A stretch of 64,000 nucleotides of DNA from JAWLHU01 sp049324875 (GCA_049324875.1 JBMONC010000006.1:67558-131557), one strand, 5' to 3'; shown: positions 16,809 through 25,579, counted from the first letter of the stretch. Translations and numbers: made by a program. Notes: generated by a model from the letters alone, not told the origin.

Positions 16809-17129
16809 TCAGTGGGCCGCACCGACAGCCATTCCCAGGCCCAGGGCGATCAGAACCGCAAGGCTGAGCAGGGCGAGGGGCCGCTCGCCCCGGCGGGCGA
16901 ACTCCCACCCGTCCACCACCACCCGGAGCACCGGCACCGCCACCTGGGCGATCAGGCCCATGACGGTCAGGGTGGGGCCCAGGGTGGAACTGGGGGCGGT
17001 CAGCATCACCATCACCCCGAGGCCGATCAGCCCCGCCGAGCCGAAGGTGCCCGCCCAGAGCAGCCCCATCGCCGGCACCGGGCTGCTCTGCTCCCGCTCG
17101 TGCGCGGCCGTATCCTGGAACTCCGCCAT
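16809..17129 (-). CDS. DUF1634 membrane protein
   Basis: A 106-residue membrane protein with three predicted helices (about residues 20-44, 52-71 and 85-104), matching DUF1634. These proteins are commonly encoded next to TauE/SafE permeases, as here: its ATG overlaps the permease stop (ATGA). It is probably an accessory subunit of that permease. The function is inferred from this association. Confidence 0.75.
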   Translation of the reverse strand: MAEFQDTAAHEREQSSPVPAMGLLWAGTFGSAGLIGLGVMVMLTAPSSTLGPTLTVMGLIAQVAVPVLRVVVDGWEFARRGERPLALLSLAVLIALGLGMAVGAAH

Positions 17130-17962
17130 CAGCCACCCACCCCTTTCACCAGCATCTGCACCGCGATCACCAGCAGCACGGGGATGAAGAGCTTCCGCAG
17201 GGTGCTCCCCCGCATCCGGACCATCAGGAGGGTGCCCAGCATCGCCCCGGCGAGCACCCCCAGGGCGACCGGACCGGCGATCTGGGGCACCACGTCGCCC
17301 CGCAGGAGGTAGACGATGCTGCCGGCCGCCGCTGTCACGCCGATCATGTAGGCGGAGGTGGCCGAGGAGACCTTGATCGGCATACGCATCACCTGGTCCA
17401 TCGCCAGCACCTTGAAGGCGCCGCCGCCGATCCCCAGCAGCCCGGAGATCGCCCCCGACAGGTACATGACCGCCAGGCCCGGGAGCGTCCGGGTGATCTG
17501 GTAGTCCACCACCCGTCCCAGCGCCTGGTCATAGTAGCTTCCCTGCAGCGCGAGGCGCCGGGAGACCGCATCGGGCTCCACGTTCTGGGGCAGCTCCAGC
17601 CTGCGCGCCTGGTACATGCTGTAGGCCGAGTAGGCCATCAGCCCGCCGAACATCAGGTAGAGGATGTGGGGGTCCAGCAGCCCCTCCACCACCGCCCCCG
17701 AGACGGCGCCCAGCGTGGCGCCCACCTGCAGTAGCATCGCCACCCGGGTGTTGATCAGCCCCTCCTTCAGGTACCGCAGGGAGGCGCCCATGGAGGTGGC
17801 GATCACCGAGACGACGCTGGCGGCCACCGCTGTGTGGATCTCGACCCCGAACAGAAGGGTGAGCGCCGGCACGATGATGATGCCGCCGCCCAGCCCGAGC
17901 ATCGACCCGATGATTCCGGCCAGAATCGCAACCAGGAAGTAGGCAAGGATGGTGGTTACCAA
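17129..17962 (-). CDS. TauE/SafE family anion permease
   Basis: A 277-residue permease of the TauE/SafE family, whose known members export sulfite, sulfoacetate or related anions. Two repeated halves each start with a glycine-rich motif (IGSMLGLGGGIIIVPAL near residue 20 and SGLLGIGGGAFKVLAMD near residue 170). About eight membrane helices are visible. It forms an operon with the downstream DUF1634 gene and lies 4 bp from the GntR regulator gene upstream, which probably controls it. The substrate is not certain. Confidence 0.85.
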   Translation of the reverse strand: MVTTILAYFLVAILAGIIGSMLGLGGGIIIVPALTLLFGVEIHTAVAASVVSVIATSMGASLRYLKEGLINTRVAMLLQVGATLGAVSGAVVEGLLDPHILYLMFGGLMAYSAYSMYQARRLELPQNVEPDAVSRRLALQGSYYDQALGRVVDYQITRTLPGLAVMYLSGAISGLLGIGGGAFKVLAMDQVMRMPIKVSSATSAYMIGVTAAAGSIVYLLRGDVVPQIAGPVALGVLAGAMLGTLLMVRMRGSTLRKLFIPVLLVIAVQMLVKGVGG

Positions 17963-17966
17963 GAGA

Positions 17967-18710
17967 CTATCTCCTTCGCTTCAGCTCCACTTCATATTCG
18001 TACCGGTCGCCCCGGTACAGGGTCCGGAACCAGACCAGCGGTCGCTCCTGGGCTCCGATGATCACCCGGACCACCCGCAGGATGGGCTCGCCGGGAGCGA
18101 TGCCCAGCAGCCGGGCCGTCTCGGCGCCGGCGCACTCCGCCCCGATCCGCTGCCGGCCCCTGACCGTCGCCCAGCCGGACTCCTGCAGCAGCTGGGAGAG
18201 CGCCGTCCGCTCCACCCGGTGCCGGTCCAGGGCCAGGCCCAGGTCCGCCGGGAGCCAGACCTCGGAGAGCATCAGCGGGGCGCCCGCCACGGAGACCAGC
18301 CGGAACAGGTGGTACCCCTCTGCCCCGGGCTCCCGCTCCAGCGCCCGGGCCACCCCGTCGGGCAGGGGCGCTCGCCCCAGCCGCAGCAGCTTCGGCCGGG
18401 GGTCCAGCCCGCGCAGCTGCAGCTCCTCCAGGTGGCCGGTCAGCTCCGACAGGCTCTCGGCGATCACCCCGGCCGGGGCCGGGCTGACGTAGGTACCCTT
18501 CCCGTGCCGCCGGTAGAGGATTCCCTCGGCCACCAGGTCGGCCAGCGCCTGCCGGACGGTGATGCGGCTGATGCCCCACCGCTCCACCAGCTCCCGCTCC
18601 GGCGGGATGGCCCTGTGGGGCTCCCAGCGCCCCGCCGCGATCTCCCGGCGCAGGACCTCCTTCAGCTGCTGATAGAGCGGTACCGGGCTGGACGGATCCA
18701 GCATGTCCAT
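17967..18710 (-). CDS. GntR family regulator with UTRA domain
   Basis: A 247-residue repressor. The N-terminal winged helix (about residues 10-75) contains LYQQLKEVLRREIAAGRWE, VERWGISRITVRQALADLV and YRRHGKGTYV. The C-terminal UTRA effector domain (about 95-240) follows, with LMLSEVWLPADL and LVWFRTLYRGDRYEYEVEL. Known relatives sense small sugars or amino-acid-like ligands. The start may be 18710 or the second Met at 18704. It is upstream of the TauE gene by 4 bp and is preceded by a large palindrome at 18723-18750, suggesting autoregulation of the whole operon. Confidence 0.87.
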   Translation of the reverse strand: MDMLDPSSPVPLYQQLKEVLRREIAAGRWEPHRAIPPERELVERWGISRITVRQALADLVAEGILYRRHGKGTYVSPAPAGVIAESLSELTGHLEELQLRGLDPRPKLLRLGRAPLPDGVARALEREPGAEGYHLFRLVSVAGAPLMLSEVWLPADLGLALDRHRVERTALSQLLQESGWATVRGRQRIGAECAGAETARLLGIAPGEPILRVVRVIIGAQERPLVWFRTLYRGDRYEYEVELKRRR

Positions 18711-18722
18711 CCCCCTCGCTGA

Positions 18723-18750
18723 ACAGTGGTCATGTTGTCATAACCACTGT
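18723..18750. promoter_or_regulatory. Palindromic operator candidate upstream of the GntR gene
   Basis: ACAGTGGT at 18723-18730 and ACCACTGT at 18743-18750 are perfect reverse complements around a 12-bp spacer. The site lies 13 bp upstream of the GntR start codon. GntR proteins usually bind palindromes containing GT and AC halves, so this is a likely autoregulatory site. Confidence 0.6.
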
Positions 18751-18786
18751 AGCACAGGCCAGGATCTGGATCAAGCCCCAACGGCG

Positions 18787-18812
18787 GGAGCCCACCCCGC
18801 CGGGTGGGCTCC
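18787..18812. terminator. Hairpin after the M20 peptidase gene
   Basis: GGAGCCCACC at 18787-18796 pairs perfectly with GGTGGGCTCC at 18803-18812. It lies just past the stop of the minus-strand peptidase gene. The T-tract is poor, so its efficiency is uncertain. Confidence 0.55.
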
Positions 18813-18818
18813 TGCCCG

Positions 18819-19943
18819 CTACCCCAGAATGACCGCCAGGGTCCACTCAGCCAGCGCCTCCAGCTGGTCCAAAGGCATCCGCTCCTGGGTGGAGTGGATC
18901 TCCTCGTAACCGACCCCCAGCACCGCCGTCTGGATCCCCTTCCCGTTGAGGATGTTGGCGTCGGAGCCGCCGCCGGAGGAGGCGAGGGAGGGCTTGGCGC
19001 CGATCAGCTCCGCCGCCCGCATCGCCCTGGCCACCGCCGGGGAGTCGGCCGTCAGGTTGATGCCGGTGTAGGAACGGGTCACCTCGATCGAAACCTCGCC
19101 GCCCAGCTCCCGGGCCGCCGCCTCCATCGCCCCGGTCATGTGGGCGATCTGCGCCTCCAGCTTCTCCTGGTTGAGCGAGCGGGTCTCCCCCATCAGGGTG
19201 CAGCGCTCGGGGACGATGTTGGTCGGCCCCTCTGCCACCAGCGAGCCGATGTTGGCCGTGGTCTCCTCATCCACCCGGAGGAGCTTCATCCGGGAGATGG
19301 CCAGGGCGGCCATCTGCACCGCGGAGATCCCCTTCTCGGGGGCGACGCCGGCGTGGGCCGCCCGGCCCTGGAAGGTGGCGCTGATCTTGGCCGAGTTGGG
19401 CGCCCGCACCGTGATCTCGCCCACCGGGCCGCTGGAGTCCAGCACGAAGCCCAGCTTGGACAGGAACCAGGTCTCATCCAGGTGCTTGGCCCCCAGCAGG
19501 CCGACCTCCTCGCAGATGGTGAAGGCGACCTCGATGGTCGGGTGCGGCAGGTTGCGCTCCTTCAGCACCTTCACCGCCTCGATGATGGCGGCCAGCCCGG
19601 CGGCATCATCCGCCCCCAGGATGGTGCTGCCATCCGAGACCAGGTAGTTCCCCTCGATCCGGGGCTTCACCCCGAAGCCGGGGGTGACCCGGTCCATGTG
19701 GCTGGAGAAGAGGAGCGGCTCCCCGTCGCCGGTGCCCTGGAGGCGGCCGTACAGGTTGCCCGCATCGCCGCCCACCTTCTCGCCGGCCTCATCCTCCATC
19801 ACCAGGAAGCCCAGGTCGGCCAGGATCGCCTTCAGCTTGTCTGCCATCTGCCGCTCCCTGCGGCTGCCCGAATCGGTGGCGCAGAGCTCGATCAGAAGCG
19901 CCGTCAGCCGCTCTCGATTCACCATGCCCTTGCTGTAGGCCAC
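18819..19943 (-). CDS. M20 family peptidase, PepT-like
   Basis: A 374-residue cytosolic zinc aminopeptidase of the M20 family, closest in pattern to tripeptidase T-like enzymes. Metal-ligand segments are LLFSSHMDRV (first His/Asp motif), GADDAAGLAAIIEA, the catalytic CEEVGLLGAKHLD, and the C-terminal SGGGSDANILNGKG. A dimerisation domain lies in the middle. It frees amino acids from short peptides. The start is GTG at 19943 or ATG at 19925; the first has a purine-rich box about 12 bp upstream. Confidence 0.85.
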   Translation of the reverse strand: MAYSKGMVNRERLTALLIELCATDSGSRRERQMADKLKAILADLGFLVMEDEAGEKVGGDAGNLYGRLQGTGDGEPLLFSSHMDRVTPGFGVKPRIEGNYLVSDGSTILGADDAAGLAAIIEAVKVLKERNLPHPTIEVAFTICEEVGLLGAKHLDETWFLSKLGFVLDSSGPVGEITVRAPNSAKISATFQGRAAHAGVAPEKGISAVQMAALAISRMKLLRVDEETTANIGSLVAEGPTNIVPERCTLMGETRSLNQEKLEAQIAHMTGAMEAAARELGGEVSIEVTRSYTGINLTADSPAVARAMRAAELIGAKPSLASSGGGSDANILNGKGIQTAVLGVGYEEIHSTQERMPLDQLEALAEWTLAVILG

Positions 19944-20097
19944 TTGGAATAGACTCTCCCTTCGGTGCTCAGGTACATCTCACTCACTTCGCCTGATGCT
20001 CCCCGGAATCCTTCGGGTGCAGGAATATCTTGCCCTTCTCCACGAACCTCCCGGGATGGCCGGGCGGACCCGCTCCCCCAACCGCCAGAGAAAGGAA

Positions 20098-20124
20098 GAG
20101 ACCGCTCCGGTCGGGAGCGGTCTC
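20098..20124. terminator. Terminator of sodA
   Basis: GAGACCGCTCC at 20098-20108 pairs with GGAGCGGTCTC at 20114-20124. On the minus strand the stem is followed by TTCCTTTC. It lies immediately after the sodA stop at 20132. Confidence 0.75.
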
Positions 20125-20131
20125 CTTTCGC

Positions 20132-20743
20132 TTACTTTGCGGCGGCGTACTTCTCGGCCACCTTATCCCAGTTGACGACGTTGAAGAAGGCGTTGATGTA
20201 GTCAGGGCGCCGGTTCTGGTACTTGAGGTAGTAGGCGTGCTCCCAGACGTCCATGCCCAGGATCGGGGTGTCGCCCTGCATCAGCGGGCTGTCCTGGTTG
20301 GCGGTGGAGTAGACGGCCAGCTTCTTCTCCTTGGTGACCACCAGCCAGGCCCAGCCGGAGCCGAACCGGGTGGCGCCGGCCTTGGAGAACTCGGCCTTGA
20401 AGTTGTCGAAGGAGCCGAAGGTGGCGTTGATGGCGTCGGCCAGGGCGCCGGACGGGGCGTTGGCGCCGCCGGGGGTCAGGATCTCCCAGAAGAGGGTGTG
20501 GTTGGCGTGGCCGCCCCCGTTGTTGCGGACGGCGGTCCGGATGTTCTCGGGCACGGAGTCGATTCGGGCCAGCAGCGCCTCGATCGAGAGATCGGCCAGA
20601 GCGGCCTGTCCCTCAAGGGCGGCGTTCAAGTTGTTGACATAGGCTGCGTGGTGCTTGCCGTGGTGGATCTGCATCGTCATCTCATCGATGTGCGGCTCCA
20701 GGGCATTGTGAGCGTAGGGAAGCGGTGGAAGCTGATAAGCCAT
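20132..20743 (-). CDS. sodA: Superoxide dismutase (Mn/Fe)
   Basis: A 203-residue cytosolic superoxide dismutase that converts superoxide to hydrogen peroxide and oxygen. Metal ligands are in MQIHHGKHHAAYVNNLN (first His), GGHANHTLFWEIL (second His) and MDVWEHAYYLKYQNRR (Asp and His). The GGGHANH and QDSPLM features suggest manganese or cambialistic use, but this cannot be settled by eye. The ATG at 20743 follows GGAGGGG. It is monocistronic with its own terminator and a candidate promoter at 20846-20874. Confidence 0.95.
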   Translation of the reverse strand: MAYQLPPLPYAHNALEPHIDEMTMQIHHGKHHAAYVNNLNAALEGQAALADLSIEALLARIDSVPENIRTAVRNNGGGHANHTLFWEILTPGGANAPSGALADAINATFGSFDNFKAEFSKAGATRFGSGWAWLVVTKEKKLAVYSTANQDSPLMQGDTPILGMDVWEHAYYLKYQNRRPDYINAFFNVVNWDKVAEKYAAAK

Positions 20744-21110
20744 GTAGAAACCCCTCCTGTACCGTTGGAATGTCCGATTGTGCACCAACCGGCCCCAATG
20801 AATGAGACGAAAGGCGCACACCATTGGTAATGGCCCTCCAACGAAAGGTTACCCCATAGGACGTAGATTTTCAACTATCATCAATAAAAAGTTGGCTGGC
20901 CAGGGAGCGCGAGCCGGTGGAAGCACCCCAAGTAGCATGTAGGAAAGCACCCCGCTTCATACGGAGCAGAGCCTCTTCGGAGGGAGAGAATTCCACGCCG
21001 TCACCTTGCGCGGCTCGCCTCCTTCAGCGATAATCGTATGCGGGATTCCGGGTGATTTGGAAGGCGCTCCTGTCTTTCGTGCGCGCACAGGCTCTGAGGA
21101 GGTAGATCCC
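20744..21110. other. Divergent intergenic region sodA/udk
   Basis: There is no supported gene in these 367 bp. On the minus strand TTGAAA (20869-20874) and TAACCT (20846-20851) are 17 bp apart, a possible sodA promoter. The AT-rich patch near 20865-20895 contrasts with the flanks. The rest upstream of udk shows no riboswitch that I recognise. Confidence 0.4.
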
Positions 21111-21737
21111 ATGCCAGTCCCGAAGGCGGTCATCGCCATTGCGGGCGGAACCGGCTCCGGCAAGACCACCATCGCCAAACGGATTGTCGAAGAGCTGCCG
21201 GCGCACGTAACCTTGCTGGCCCACGATGCCTATTACAAGGATTACCCCCACCTCTCCTTCGAGGAGCGGTGCCGGCTGAATTACGACCACCCCGACGCCT
21301 TTGACAACGAGCTGTTCATTCAGCATGTCCGGGCGCTGAAGGCGGGGAAGGCGATCGACCGGCCAGTCTACAACTTCTCCACCTACCTGCGGGAGGAGTT
21401 CACCGTCCACGTCGAACCCCTGGAGATTGTGGTGGTGGAAGGGTTCATGGTCCTGGAGAACCCCGATCTCCGCAAGCTCTATGACCTCCGTGTCTTCGTC
21501 GACACCGACGCCGACGTGCGGATCCTCCGCCGGATCATCCGGGACATGCGGGAGCGGGGACGGACGCTGGACTCGGTGATCAACCAGTACCTGGACACGG
21601 TCAAGCCGATGCATGAGGCGTTTGTGGAGCCCACCAAGCGCTACGCCAATGTGATCATCCCCGAGGGCGCCTTCAACCAGGCGGGGCTCGAGGTGTTGAT
21701 GGCCCAGATTCGCCACCTGATTGGGCGCAGCTCTTAA
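21111..21737 (+). CDS. udk: Uridine kinase
   Basis: A 208-residue cytosolic kinase that phosphorylates uridine and cytidine in pyrimidine salvage. The P-loop GGTGSGKTT is near residue 12. LLAHDAYYKDYPHLS and NYDHPDAFD are typical uridine-kinase substrate motifs, followed by the lid region with RRIIRDMRERGRTLDSV. The ATG at 21111 follows GAGGAGG by 8 bp. Pyrimidine-nucleoside phosphorylase at 35186 belongs to the same salvage network but is not linked in position. Confidence 0.92.
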   Translation: MPVPKAVIAIAGGTGSGKTTIAKRIVEELPAHVTLLAHDAYYKDYPHLSFEERCRLNYDHPDAFDNELFIQHVRALKAGKAIDRPVYNFSTYLREEFTVHVEPLEIVVVEGFMVLENPDLRKLYDLRVFVDTDADVRILRRIIRDMRERGRTLDSVINQYLDTVKPMHEAFVEPTKRYANVIIPEGAFNQAGLEVLMAQIRHLIGRSS

Positions 21738-21920
21738 AGGGGCATACTGTTCATAGACCTTGCGGACCTTTTCATGGATCGCACCCCTATGGTAAACTGG
21801 GTCTGATAGGGGTTTCTGTACAACCGAATCGCCCCGCTCCGGCGCGGCGTTTGACGGAAACCGGATCGGGAAGACTATGATCATCGCGGACCCGATCGAA
21901 GTTCTGGGGGTGGATATTGC

Positions 21921-22154
21921 ATGGCTGAGGAGACGCTGTTTCAGCGTGTGGATCGGGCGCTCGACATGATTCGGCCGGCGATTCGGATGGACGGCGGCGA
22001 GGTTGAGCTGATTGAGGTCGAGGAGGGCGTCGCCCGCGTTCGGATGATGGGTGCGTGTGGCGGCTGTCCCATGTCCACCATGACCCTCAAGATGGGCATC
22101 GAGCGGGCCATTCGGCAGCAGGTGCCCGAGGTCCGGGCCGTCGAGGCGGTCTAG
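21921..22154 (+). CDS. NifU-like Fe-S scaffold domain protein
   Basis: A 77-residue protein consisting only of the NifU C-terminal (Nfu) domain. The cluster-binding CGGC is in MMGACGGCPMSTMTLKMGIE near residue 46. It probably carries or transfers an iron-sulfur cluster in the cytosol. A GGGGGTGG box lies 6 bp before the ATG. It is followed after 59 bp by a small membrane protein gene on the same strand. Confidence 0.88.
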   Translation: MAEETLFQRVDRALDMIRPAIRMDGGEVELIEVEEGVARVRMMGACGGCPMSTMTLKMGIERAIRQQVPEVRAVEAV

Positions 22155-22213
22155 ACGCAACCCGTGTGGAGGGGGCTGGTGCCCCCTCTTTCTGTGCCAG
22201 GGGAGGGCGGAGC

Positions 22214-22561
22214 GTGACAGAGGAGAACCGGCAGCCGGCTGATGAGGAGCGCCGGCTGAAGGAGGAGCGGGAGGAAAGGGAGTTCGACGAGGCGGTCAGG
22301 CAGTTGAACTACAAGGTGCACCGGCACATGGGGATGACCGCCGCCGTCCTCGGGCTGATCGCTGCGGGGGTGGCGTTCTGGCGGCTCTCCAGCGTGATGG
22401 GGATCTCGCCATGGGAGGCGTTGAGCGGGGCGATGCCGCTCTTCGGACTGATCCTGGTGATCCTGCTGCTGGGCGTGATCTTCAGCCTGGGCACCTCCCG
22501 GCTCGCCTGGGGGATTGAGAAGCTGATCGAGCGAGCAAAGAAGCGGAAAGCCGGCGAGTAG
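22214..22561 (+). CDS. Small membrane protein with two TM helices
   Basis: A 115-residue protein with a highly charged N-terminal helix (residues about 5-35, rich in E and R) and two hydrophobic segments (about 42-60 and 72-95). A basic C-terminal tail ends the protein. No family is recognised. The GTG start follows GGGGAGGGCGGAGC. The stop codon is inside the terminator stem at 22549-22573. Confidence 0.65.
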   Translation: MTEENRQPADEERRLKEEREEREFDEAVRQLNYKVHRHMGMTAAVLGLIAAGVAFWRLSSVMGISPWEALSGAMPLFGLILVILLLGVIFSLGTSRLAWGIEKLIERAKKRKAGE

Positions 22562-22573
22562 CCGGCTTTCTTC
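22549..22573 (+). terminator. Terminator overlapping the end of the small membrane protein gene
   Basis: AAAGCCGGC pairs with GCCGGCTTT around GAGTA and is followed by CTTCTT-like bases. The stem includes the stop codon of the upstream gene. It ends the transcript just before the accessory region. Confidence 0.75.
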
Positions 22574-22692
22574 GCGGAGTGACAGTGCAGGTCCCGGTTG
22601 GCCGTCCGCAGGTTGATCGGCAGGCCGGTCAGGCCCCGTGGCCCCAGCCTCGGGAGGCTGGATCGGTGGACCATCGTAGCCTGCACCGGTCC

Positions 22693-23171
22693 TCAGCGCC
22701 CGCACCCGGCCGCACCGGGGCTCGGGGCGGACCAGAGGGTCCAGTCCAGGTAGCTGTTGGTGTCCTGCCCGGCGGGGTTGCGGCAGAGAGTCCGCCGGCC
22801 GGAGAGGGTCCAGCCCGGCAGCGCCCCGCCCCAGGCAACCCTGTCCACCAGCTCGGGCCCGTTCCGCAGCTCAGCCCGGTCCCGCTCCGGGGAGAGGGTG
22901 AGGCCGGGCAGCTCCAGCAGGTAGGGGTAGGGGCCGAACCGCTCCCGGAAGGCTGCAGCGCTGCGGACCAGCAGCAAGGGCTGGCCCGGGGTCAGGGTGG
23001 TCCCCGCCGGGAGCCGGAACTCCCCGCCCCCGCCGGCGATGGACCAGCCGCCCAGGTCGAGGGGCCGGGGGCCGAAGAGGCCCAGCTCGATGTAGCCCTG
23101 GGCTGCATCCACCTCGGTGATCAGCGGCCAGTCCGCCGGCCAGCCGTTGTACCAATCATAGGTGAAGATGT
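22693..23171 (-). pseudogene. 3' segment of the interrupted phospholipase-D-like lipoprotein gene
   Basis: This segment encodes the C-terminal ~158 residues of the split gene: a short IFTYDWYNGWPADWP linker and then a lamin-tail domain (LITEVDAAQGYIELGLFG, LDLGGWSIAGGGGEF, LPAGTTLTPGQPLLLV). It has no start of its own and begins exactly at the element 1 core. When element 1 is removed the middle segment (ending ...YYTDI) reads in frame into FTYDWYNGWP. It is therefore a segment of an interrupted gene rather than a decayed pseudogene, and no internal stop is seen. Confidence 0.8.
23165..23171. repeat. Element 1 left attachment core
   Basis: AAGATGT, matching 25922-25928. Outside it lies host lipoprotein coding sequence; inside it lies the recombinase leader. 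Full recombinase sites would extend about 20 bp either side. Confidence 0.7.
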
Positions 23172-23238
23172 AATTGACTGGTAGTACACGCGGTGGTATG
23201 GTGGAGGAAAGGGTCCAGGAACTGGGAGGCTGTACCAA

Positions 23239-24804
23239 ATGGGTTCGGCAGCACGCTCGATCGATCCTGCCAAGGTCGCCCTCTACATCCGCTGGTCGAC
23301 GGAGGATCAGGGGGAGGGGACCACGCTGGAGGTGCAGCTGGAGGGCTGCAGCCACTTCGTGAAGAGCCAGGGCTGGATGGTCAACCAGGAGCTCATCTTC
23401 GTGGATGACGGCTACTCCGGCGGCACCCTGGACCGCCCCGCCCTGACACGCCTTCGCCGGCTGGTGAAGGAGGGCCAGGTGGACTGCGTGGTGGTCTTCA
23501 AGCTGGACCGGCTCTCCCGCAACGTGGTGGACACGGTCAACCTGGTGCTTCGGGAGTGGGAGAACCGCTGCTACCTCAAGAGCGCCCGGGAGTCCATCGA
23601 CACCTATGATCACGCCGGCAAGATGTTCTTCTACACGCTGGTCAGCTTTGCCGAGTGGGAGCGGAATACGATCCGGGACCGGACCTTCTCCGGCCGGGTG
23701 CGCCGGGCCCAGGAGGGGCGCAACCCGGGGCGGAAGCTGCCCTTCGGCTACACCAGCGGGGAGCGGCGGGGCGAGGTCCGGGTGGTGCCCGAGGAGGCCG
23801 AGGTGGTGCGGCGGATCTTCCGGGAGTACGTCGCCGGCTCCTCGGTCCGGGCCATCGCCTTCAAGCTGAACGAGGAGGGGATCCCGGGCCCCCGGGGGAG
23901 CGGTTGGTCCGGTCCCACCGTGGCCCGGATGCTCTCCAACGAGACCTACACCGGCAGGCTGATCTTCGGGGCGGTCACCCGGATGCCGAAGCAGCGGCCG
24001 GAGGGGACCCCGGCGGTGGTGGCCAACGAGCAACCGCTGGTCGTGAAGGACGGGGCGCTGCCGGTGATCATCCCGCCGGAGGAGTTCGCCCTGGCCCAGG
24101 CGGTGAAGCGGGAGCGCCCGAGCCCCGGCCGGGGGGATGGCGGTGGCCGGGCCATGGCCTCCGCGTACCTGTTGAGCGGGCTCCTGGTCTGCGGCCTCTG
24201 CGGCGGGACGATGCGGGTCCGGCCCCCCTACGACCGGAAGCACGCCCTCTACTTCTGCCTCACCCGCTTCCACCAGGGGCCCTCGGCCTGCGACTCCTCC
24301 TACATCCGCCAGCCGGATCTGGACGCCGAGGTGGTGCGGCACCTGAAGGAGCGGTACGGGTCGGCCGAGCACCGGATGCGCCACATCCGGGAGTACCTGG
24401 CTCAGGTGAGCGGTGAGATGGTGGCGGTCGAGGGCGCCCTGCGGAAGGTGCAGGAGCAGCTGGCCGGCCTGTCCGAGGAGGAGGCCCATGTCCGCAAGCA
24501 CTTCCGGCAGCAGGCCATCACCCTGGAGGAGTACCGGCAGATGGTCGCTGACCTCCGGGTCGAGGAGGCGGAGCTGAGGGGCAAGGAAGGGACCCTCTCG
24601 ACCCGCCTGGGCGACCTTCGGGCCACGGCAGGGGGACAGGCCTACCTGCTGGATGCGGCCCGTCGGATCGACCAGTGGGAGCAGCTGGAGCCGATGGAGC
24701 AGAAGAACGTGCTCCGGTTCTACGTGCACGAGGTCCGGGCCTTCAAGCGGCCCCGGTCCAACCAGGTTGACTGCACGATCGTCTGGAAGAGCCAGGGGTG
24801 CTAG
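23239..24804 (+). CDS. Large serine recombinase of element 1
   Basis: A 521-residue site-specific recombinase. The catalytic resolvase domain (residues ~12-155) has the nucleophile Ser20 in YIRWSTEDQGEGTT, then VFKLDRLSRNVVD and the helix-E-like SFAEWERNTIRDRT. A recombinase DNA-binding domain follows (~165-275), then a zinc-ribbon domain (CGLCGG ... FCLTRFHQGPSAC, ~320-360) with a coiled coil (~400-460) as in large serine integrases. The start follows GGGAGG by 8 bp. It sits 68 bp inside the left repeat of element 1, transcribed away from that end. It is related to the recombinase at 26429. Predicted to catalyse excision and integration of element 1. Confidence 0.93.
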   Translation: MGSAARSIDPAKVALYIRWSTEDQGEGTTLEVQLEGCSHFVKSQGWMVNQELIFVDDGYSGGTLDRPALTRLRRLVKEGQVDCVVVFKLDRLSRNVVDTVNLVLREWENRCYLKSARESIDTYDHAGKMFFYTLVSFAEWERNTIRDRTFSGRVRRAQEGRNPGRKLPFGYTSGERRGEVRVVPEEAEVVRRIFREYVAGSSVRAIAFKLNEEGIPGPRGSGWSGPTVARMLSNETYTGRLIFGAVTRMPKQRPEGTPAVVANEQPLVVKDGALPVIIPPEEFALAQAVKRERPSPGRGDGGGRAMASAYLLSGLLVCGLCGGTMRVRPPYDRKHALYFCLTRFHQGPSACDSSYIRQPDLDAEVVRHLKERYGSAEHRMRHIREYLAQVSGEMVAVEGALRKVQEQLAGLSEEEAHVRKHFRQQAITLEEYRQMVADLRVEEAELRGKEGTLSTRLGDLRATAGGQAYLLDAARRIDQWEQLEPMEQKNVLRFYVHEVRAFKRPRSNQVDCTIVWKSQGC

Positions 24805-24814
24805 GAGTGGTTGG

Positions 24815-24846
24815 GGAGGCCCGCGACGGGCCTCCTCGATTTGTTT
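24815..24846 (+). terminator. Terminator of recombinase 1
   Basis: GGAGGCCCG at 24815-24823 pairs with CGGGCCTCC at 24827-24835, followed by TCGATTTGTTT. It separates the recombinase from the small gene at 24924, so the latter may have its own promoter. Confidence 0.8.
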
Positions 24847-24923
24847 CCTGGGAGGGTCAAGGCCCTGGGGGACCCGCCGGCGAATCCCTTGGCAGGGTGG
24901 GGTAAACAAAGAGGGTGAGGCAG

Positions 24924-25091
24924 ATGGCCAGCAGGCCAAGGTCATACGTGTTCCATGTTTCGCATGAGCATGTCGTCGACCCTCAGTCTGTGGAGCGGGG
25001 GCACCGAGTCTGGGCCATGTACCTGGCCGAGCGGCTCAGGAAGCAGGCGGCTAGGTCCCTTCCCCCGGAGGCCAAGGCAGGCGCTCACTGA
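24924..25091 (+). CDS. Small protein of element 1, candidate recombination directionality factor
   Basis: A 55-residue basic protein starting MASRPRSYVFHVSHEHVVD. It is clearly related, without gaps over 38 residues (18 identities by my count), to the 52-residue protein at 29209-29367 in element 2. Shared residues include Y, HV, H, V, DP, VERG, WA, LA and L. Large serine recombinases need a small, otherwise variable protein to drive excision, so a gene conserved in both elements is a strong candidate for that role. A GAGGGTGAGG box precedes the ATG. The function is inference; no known family is recognised. Confidence 0.65.
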   Translation: MASRPRSYVFHVSHEHVVDPQSVERGHRVWAMYLAERLRKQAARSLPPEAKAGAH

Positions 25092-25579
25092 TGATTAAAG
25101 GCGGTTCCGCTCTCCAAGCGGGACCGCCTTTCTTTGGGGGCTTGTTCGCGACCCGTTCGCCCCGTCTGCCGGTTCGGATCTGCTTTACATGTGGTGCCAC
25201 CTGTTCTAGCCCAAGTGAGACAAGCCCTTCCCGGTCTCGCGACGCACACAGTGAGGGTGTGCGTCGTCTTCAAACCCTTGCCGCTGTAGGCCTTCGTGGT
25301 GCGGAGACGCACCATCTATTCTGCATGCACGCCAGGGCGGATTCCGACGACACCCTGCTCAGGGCTTGAGACTCTAGCCCATTAGGGACTGCGACACCCT
25401 GGTCGATCCCTCGTGGCAGCTCGTCTACCCCAACTGCCACAAGGCATGAGACCACAACGACACCCTACTCTCTGCGTACCCGAAGGGGAATCTCATGCAA
25501 AGGGACCCGCGAACCAAGCCGCGGGTCCCCTCGTATTACTTGGTGGCGGCCCCTTGTTGAACGGAAAGGGGGTGGAAGC
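25092..25579. other. Gene-free interior of element 1 with terminators and short repeats
   Basis: No convincing gene is seen. There is a strong terminator at 25093-25138 (AAAGGCGGTTCCGCT paired with the reverse complement, then TTTCTTT) and another at 25501-25533 (AGGGACCCGCG paired with CGCGGGTCCCT). CGACACCCT occurs at 25348-25356, 25392-25400 and 25458-25466, and once more at 26390-26398 in element 2. Base composition is lower in GC than in the flanks. Confidence 0.55.

Noticed and set aside
14925..17312. 795-codon plus-strand frame
   Set aside because: It is antisense to the ABC-F gene and the TauE/DUF1634 genes and has no domain; it is a high-GC artefact.
22693..24945. Long minus-strand frame antisense to recombinase 1
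   Set aside because: Only its last part (22693-23171) reads like protein. The rest is antisense to a clear recombinase and is a GC-rich shadow.
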